The notes under the pieces are model-generated. The model was given only the letters and a program-made list of their open reading frames with translations, ran no database searches and had not been told where the DNA came from. A DNA stretch of 64,000 nucleotides from Corythoichthys intestinalis. Its lineage: Eukaryota > Chordata > Actinopteri > Syngnathiformes > Syngnathidae. Shown piece by piece: positions 58,253-64,000 of this stretch; position 1 is the stretch's first letter; each line of letters starts with the position of its first letter. The stretch spans positions 6,075,501 through 6,139,500 of the forward strand of contig NC_080416.1 in assembly GCF_030265065.1 (NCBI RefSeq). The letters are read 5' to 3'. Both the position numbers and the translations under genes were made by a program.

Positions 58253-59853
58253 CAGTGTATCACAAAAGTGAGTGCAGTCCTCGCATTTCTGCAGATATTT
58301 AAGTAAATCTTTTCATGGGACAACACTGACAAAATGACACAATGAAAAGTAGTCTGTTTGCAGCTTATATAATAGAGTTAATTTATTTTCCCCTCAAAAT
58401 AACTCAAAATATAGCCATTAATATCTAAACCCCTGGCAACAAAAGTGAGCACACCCGTTAGAAACTACATCCCTAAATGTCCAATTTGAGTACTTCTTGT
58501 CATCTTCCCTCCAAAATGTGACTCGTTACAGGTGTGCTGTCAGCATTGCTGCAGAGATTGAAAAGGTGGGGGGTCAGCCTGTTAGTGCTCAGACCATATG
58601 CCGCACTCTACATCACATTGGTGTGCATGGCTGTCACCCCAGGAGGAATCCTCTTCTGAAGACAGTACACACGAAAGCCCGCAAACAGTTTGCTGAAGAC
58701 ATGTCAACAAAGCACATGGATTACTGGAACCATGTCCTATGGTCTGATGAGACGGGCGGGCTTTCTTGTGTACTGTCTTCAGAAGAGGCTTCCTCTTAAG
58801 GTGACATCCATGCACACCAATTTGATGTAGAGTGCGGCATATGGTCTGAGCACTAACAGGCTGACCCCCCACCCCTTCAATCTCTGCAGCAATGCTGACA
58901 GCACTCCTGTAACGAGTCACATGACATTTTGGATGGAAAATGACAAGCAGTACTCAATTTGGACATTTAGGGATGTACCGTAATTTTCGGACCATAAGCC
59001 GCTACTTTTTTCCCTCATTTTGAATCCTGCGGCTTATAGTCTTGTACGGCTTTTTTGTTGATTTTTTTGTGTTAATAGGTAACACCATATTTGACAGCGG
59101 CATCATAAGACTGTCATAAGGCTACCACTTATTTACTAATGCTCATGGCAGTGTCATGTCGTAATTCTGATGGTCTTATGGGGCCACTGTCAAATGTGAT
59201 CCTAAAATAACTAGCTAGTTAACTATAACAATTAATGAAACAACTTGGAACAGTAACTGACGAAATAATTAGCACAGAACATGAATTTTGATTGTTATTT
59301 ACATCTGTAGCGCTGCAACGCATGCTAGGAGGCATGTTGGACGACAACAGTGTTGACGGCAGGTGGGAGCACTGATGGCCAAATGGAGCTTCTTGAAGCA
59401 ATTAGGCTTTGCAGCCAATTGGTTTAATTTATTACAGTCTTATGATGACACTGTCAAATAAAGTGTTCCCCGTTAACATCTTTTGGTGTAAATATCCCAT
59501 AAAACGTTGAGGACGGCTGCAGCTTATAGTCCAGTGCGGCTTATCTATGAACGAATGCCATTTTCCTGTCAAATTTGGTGGCTGGCGGCTTATAATCAGG
59601 TGCGCCTAATAGTCCAGAAATTACGGTACGTAGTTTCTAATGTGTGTACTCACTTTTGTTGCCAGGGGTTTAGATATTAATGGCTATATTTTGAGTTATT
59701 TTGAGCGGAAAATAAATAAACTCTATTAAATAAGTTGCACACACACTACTTTTCATTGTGTCAAAGTGTCATTTTGTCAGTGTTGTCCCATGAAAAGATA
59801 TACTTAAATATCTACAGAAATGCGAGGGGTGTACTCACTTTTGTGATACATTG
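58253..59853. mobile_element. Tc1 element, large inverted-repeat derivative
   Basis: TA duplications at 58251-58252 and 59854-59855. Ends are CAGTGTATCACAAAAGTGAG and TTTTGTGATACATTG. The transposase N-terminal segment occurs twice in opposite orientation: plus near 58515-58760 (SIAAEIEKVGGQPVSAQTI, then WNHVLWSDETG) and minus near 58920-58720 (SIAAEIEGVGGQPVSAQTI). So it is a fold-back with long arms and no complete transposase. A MITE at 58977-59626 lies inside. Confidence 0.8.
58977..59626. mobile_element. MITE with CCGTAATTTTCGG ends
   Basis: Inverted ends are CCGTAATTTTCGGACCATAA and AGTCCAGAAATTACGG, flanked by TA. It contains GCGGCTTATAGTC repeats and the CATGACACTGTC-type blocks. A sister copy is at 61142-61915. 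Confidence 0.78.
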
Positions 59854-59855
59854 TA

Positions 59856-60810
59856 TGAACAAATGACTGGAATATTATTCTAGCTTTGTCTTTGGATACT
59901 TGTATTCTGTTTACATTAAATGTAGGCATTCAAAATGATGAATTTTCATTTTCATTTTTTAGTTGAAAAAATATACTCATGAAGCAAACTCAGTTGTGCC
60001 AAAAACACATTTTTTGGGACAAAAAAAAAAAAAGCCCATTCAGCTGCAATGGCAAAAATACAACAATTTTTGTCTGGTTCATATAATTCATACATCGAAA
60101 GATTCACAAAACCAAGGCGTACAAACAGTTTTGGGGAAAAAAGAACAGTTCCGCCAAAATTTGACAAAAACGTCCCCATACATTTTCAATGGGCCAGTTC
60201 ATTTTCATTGACACATTAAGTCCTACAAATATATATGATATGACATTTACATTCACTTTTACTGATTTTCATCTGCAAGACAAACTCCATTAGTAGTCAA
60301 TATTTTGACAAAAAAAACTTACTCGACTTGCCCTAAAATTAACAGGAAGTTCCCTGGGAATACCCAGAATCATCACAAAGTGACCCGAATGGATTGGAAC
60401 TCTATCACCATCAATGGCACCGCAACATACTAATTCCCGAACATGTATCCGCCTTGACCTGAACAGTACTTTCAAGCCGTTTCCATCTGTTTTGCTCATT
60501 AGAACCAATCAGCGCGACCAGTCTTGAGAAACAAGCCACTTGACCGGTCGCCAAGAATTCAATGGGAAATGTTTGACCCTCCAAAAAAAAAAAAAAAAAT
60601 CAACATTTCCTGAGTACGTTCACTGCGTGATGCTCTCAAGTGGACATTCCTGCTGCCAGAAGAAATCATACATCAACCGCGGTGACCTTTCAAAGTCTTT
60701 GTTGTTCCAAAAATTGCCACCATTAGCCTCTTAAAATCAAAGGCAGGAAGCCATTTTGCCATCATTATTCTTATCAGGAATGGAGAACACATTTTTTTGA
60801 ACAAATCAGC
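59856..60810. other. No gene seen
   Basis: It contains a poly-A run near 60582-60599 and a diverged half fold-back repeat near 60385-60420. Short frames have no recognisable content. Confidence 0.35.
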
Positions 60811-60816
60811 TTTATT
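60811..60816 (-). terminator. Polyadenylation signal for the fatty-acid-binding gene
   Basis: AATAAA on the minus strand, about 115 bp beyond the stop codon of the gene at 60931. Confidence 0.6.
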
Positions 60817-60930
60817 TAAATGTGCACGTTTCCAAACAATTTCACGGGTTTGGGGGGCAACACACTAAAAAAAAAAAAATAGTTGACGCTCATTAAACTG
60901 AGCCTGTCGCTGGAACGGCCGGGATGTTCA

Positions 60931-62518
60931 TCACGCTTCCCGCACGTAGGTCCTCACTGCCACTACATCTCCCATGATGCACCTCTGCAGAAACAGAATT
61001 TACAAAAAAAAAAAGAAAAATCAGCTCGTAACTCAAAATTTCAGGTACACTTATTGATGCTAAGACTTGTAAAATATGTACAATCTTGTTATTCTAAAAT
61101 AAATATTGTTGCGGATTGTAACATGTTTTTCATTCATTATACCGTAATTTTCGGACTATAAGCCAATACTTTTTTCCTTCATTTTGATACCTGTAGAATA
61201 TAGTCCAGTGCGGTTTATTTGTTGATTTATATGGGTTAATACAGGTAACACTTTATTTGAATCATAAGACCGTCATAATTATAATGGGCATTATGTTATC
61301 CGGCAAATTATGTGACTAACTCTATTTATGTGCATCTTTAATCTTTTACATCCATTCAAGTGAGGTAATTTGCTGGATAACACTGAACGACATCTATAAT
61401 AAGCATTCATTAATGCTCATGACAGTGTCATGTCATAATTATGATTGTCTAATGACAGTCTTATGGCGCCATTGTCAAATAAAGTATTACCAAAAACCAT
61501 AACTATTAATTAATGAAACAACTGCAACAGTAACTGAAGAAATAATTAGCACAGAACATGAATTTTGATTATTTACATCTGTAGCGCTGCAATGCATGCT
61601 AGGAGGCAACAGTGATGGCAGCAGAGGTTGACTGCCTCCCCTCAAGGGAGCAGTGATGGCCAAATGAAGCTTCTTGAAGCTTTGCAGCCAATTGGTTCAC
61701 GGTGGTTCATTTGGTCTTATGACAGTCGTATGATGCCGCTGTCAAATAAAATGTTACCGGTTAATATTTTTTGGTGTAAATATCCCACAATACAATGAGG
61801 AAAGGTGCGGCTTATAGTCCAGTGCGGCTTATCTCTGAAAAAAATGCCGTTTTCATGCCAAACTTGGTGGGTGACGGCTTACAATCAGGTGTGCCTTATA
61901 GTGCGAAAATTACGGTAAGTGTATTTTTAAAAATTGCATATTAATATACAAACTTTTCATGTCAAATATTTTACAGCCGTTATATTTAAAATTTAATGGC
62001 TATACAACATCTTAATTTTATTTACATACTTATATCAGAATATTTTGCATCGTTTTTATGATTCTTATTTATTCACACATTGATTTATTAAAAAAAAAAA
62101 AAAAAGAAATTCTGAGTTTATATACCCCTATATTTTATTTTAATTATATTAATTTATCATTCATATTCTTCCTATACATAATGAATGAATATTATCATAT
62201 TTATTTTATATATACTTTAATTTTATACATATTATATGGTATTTTATATATTTATTTTAAATGTATATATTTTTATATATTATACAGGTATATACTATTT
62301 ATACATATTACATACATATACATATTTATATATATATTAAATATTATTATTATTATATCATTATATATTAATGAATATGATTTTCGAATAATAATAAAAA
62401 TACTATTTAACGGAATGACTTCATACACATAGTTCGTTTCAACATTGATATAATTTCTATGGTTTTGAAGCTACTTATGTATTGAAAAAAATGTCTTGAG
62501 TCTCTCTCTCTCTCTCTC

Positions 62519-62560
<42 letters not shown>

Positions 62561-63569
62561 CATATTTTTTTAAGTTTAACTATGTTTTTTTTTCTATTCA
62601 CGTTTTCATTGCATACGGATCATAATAAATATAAAAAATAAACATATGCCATTTAATAATCATACTTTTTAATAGATGGTTTCCATACACATATTGGAAT
62701 GGTGACTGCTACCGCTCCCACTTCAAATGAATCAGACGTTTATCACCGTCAATGACAGCCAGTGAGTTAATGCAGTTAGAATAATCAACTGAGATTAATT
62801 GCGATTAATCTGCATGAATTAAAAAGTAGTATTTAGCACTTTACAAAAGTATTGATTAATTAATTTATATTACAAAGTTAACTCACGATAAGTGACTGTT
62901 GATTTATATGTGAGTTAATTCTGACTTAACTAACCAGATTTATTTTATTATTTTTCCTCAATAAATAGAATCTAAATGAAAGTTCTCACCGCTATTAATT
63001 TTCCATCCGTCACTTCCCTCTCGATGCTGGTCTCTTTACCGTCCCAGCTCTGTTTCTGCACAAGTTTGCCGTTTTCCAAGCTGATCACGGTCTGCACGCA
63101 CAAACACAACATTGAGTAAAATCTTTTGCATAGAGCAGAAAAATAGTGGGATTCGCACCCGCGTCTTTCTGTCGTCGGCGGTGGTCTCCTCGAAAGGCTC
63201 GTTGAGTTTGAATTTAATCTCGGAGGTCTTGAAGGTGCTCTGCGTCTTCATGCACACGGTCCCTTGGTCGTCCACCGTCACGATCAAGTTGGGCTTGGTG
63301 CGGTTGCCCACCTGCCGGATGGCGAAGCCCACGCCTGAGCACCAGCACGAGCACGAATTAGGTCAAAGACGTCATAAAAAGTGGAGAAAATGGCAAGAAT
63401 ATGCAGAAAAAGCACATTTCCGAATGGGATTCCGTGCACTAATTAAATTCAAAATTGTCAATGAAATCAAAACGAGTGAAAAAAATAGAATCCTACCGAT
63501 TGCTTTCATGTAGTCGTCAAAGTTCTCGCTGGAAACCATCTTCCACGTCCCGACAAACTTTTCAACCAT
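60931..63569 (-). CDS. fabp11a: Fatty-acid-binding protein, fabp11/fabp4 type
   Basis: A cytoplasmic lipid carrier of the intracellular lipid-binding family. Four exons: 63569-63497 (73 bp), 63334-63159 (176 bp), 63091-62990 (102 bp), 60984-60931 (54 bp). They give 134 residues, the family's usual length and exon pattern. The start [20 protein letters not shown] and the end [14 protein letters not shown] are characteristic. Other visible features are the NRTKPNL segment, [18 protein letters not shown], and the R-x-Y ligand-binding pair near the C-terminus (RTY). All junctions are GT-AG. Intron 3 is about 2 kb and holds a MITE. The choice of fabp11a over another paralogue rests on recall of the zebrafish protein. 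It looks intact. Confidence 0.9.
61142..61915. mobile_element. MITE in intron 3 of the fatty-acid-binding gene
   Basis: TA at 61140-61141 and 61916-61917. Ends are CCGTAATTTTCGGACTATAA and TGCGAAAATTACGG. It shares its internal CATGACAGTGTCATG-type blocks with 58977-59626. Confidence 0.8.
62060..62570. repeat. AT-rich tract and (TC)n(TA)n microsatellite
   Basis: 62100-62430 is mostly A and T. 62502-62520 is (TC)n and 62520-62562 is (TA)n with CA interruptions. It is within intron 3 of the fatty-acid-binding gene. Confidence 0.75.
62702..62768. repeat. Half fold-back repeat
   Basis: It contains CTCCCACTTCAAATG, AGACGTTTATCACCGTCAAT and CAGTGAGTTAA, matching one arm of the recurrent family. 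Confidence 0.6.
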
Positions 63570-63640
63570 GGTTGCGAAAGTTGTTTTGATGAAATTTAAA
63601 AGTGTTAGCGTCCAAATTTGACTCTGAAGGAGATGCGCTC

Positions 63641-63650
63641 AGTATTTATT
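63641..63650 (-). promoter_or_regulatory. TATA-like box upstream of the fatty-acid-binding gene
   Basis: AATAAATACT on the minus strand, about 75 bp upstream of the ATG. The position fits a TATA box with a short 5' UTR; the transcription start is not known. Confidence 0.45.
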
Positions 63651-63659
63651 AGCGGTGAG

Positions 63660-64000
63660 GACCAATCAGAGAATGAGACGTCATAGGTGGGGGACGGATT
63701 GAGAACTCCCGTTTGAGCTTCACTTGGCGGGCTACGAGCATCTTTAGCTTACTAAGTAAGTAATGTGAACATTTTTATTTTTAAGAAGTATTTTTAAAAA
63801 TAACACGATTTAAAACAAATGTATAGAGTCCTCAAAAGTGTATTTTGACTGGCTGAAAAAATATAAGTAACAAAACACACGTTATCTGGTCTGCACATAC
63901 GTTATGTAAAATGAACACATGAAATATTTTTAGTATTTACTGTATTACAAGTTCTACGGATGTATGTATGTATGTTGAACCCAAAAAAGAACACTTAAAA
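63660..64000. other. Upstream flank, nothing recognised
   Basis: No exon or repeat family recognised in the last 340 bp. Confidence 0.4.

Noticed and set aside
62058-62432. 124-codon plus-strand frame rich in Ile, Tyr and Phe
   Set aside because: Product of an AT-rich tract inside an intron.
63112-63513. 133-codon plus-strand frame
   Set aside because: Antisense of exons 1 and 2 of the fatty-acid-binding gene.

Overview
The window comes from a ray-finned fish, most likely a percomorph teleost. It carries vertebrate-type split genes with GT-AG introns, teleost U-lineage MHC class I exons, a fish-type fatty-acid-binding protein gene, and the usual fish transposons (Tc1/mariner, hAT, ISL2EU-type, L2-clade LINEs). 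I could not identify the species. No rRNA, tRNA, CRISPR array or bacterial feature was seen, and I recognised no retrovirus, LTR element or Polinton.

Layout. Positions 1-8 kb are transposon debris: a Tc1 end, a nearly full L2-type LINE (minus strand), a hAT-like element with a clean 8-bp target duplication, a Tc1 fragment and a second, 5'-truncated LINE. From about 8 to 41 kb lies a tandem array of four MHC class I genes, all on the minus strand, called A to D here (A 9824-15412, B 17158-21567, C 24968-31583, D 35463-40773). Each unit has a leader exon, alpha1, alpha2 and alpha3 exons, a membrane exon and short cytoplasmic exons, and I placed the splice junctions base by base. A, C and D read open from start to stop. 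B has a stop codon in alpha2 in place of the conserved Trp147 and has lost the promoter shared by the others. The three intact genes differ mainly in the cytoplasmic tail: D keeps what looks like the ancestral end, A is frameshifted into a longer tail, and C is cut short by a deletion of about 31 bp.

The array is full of transposons that often sit inside one another. At least eight hAT-like copies keep perfect 8-bp target duplications, so insertion order can be read directly. One landed exactly on the 5' splice site of gene D intron 5, and its target duplication rebuilt the splice donor. From 41 to 60 kb there is no gene I can support. It holds an ISL2EU-type element, fold-back repeats, AT-rich arrays, and at 53.4-57.8 kb a hAT element containing a second hAT element, which itself contains a Tc1 (itself interrupted) and a third hAT-like copy. 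At 60.9-63.6 kb on the minus strand is a complete four-exon fatty-acid-binding protein gene of the fabp11/fabp4 type.

How the genes work together. The class I genes would present peptides. A, C and D share an upstream module (E-box, GAS-like site, ISRE, CRE-like site) expected to respond to interferon. The fatty-acid-binding gene is a neighbour with no evident functional link.
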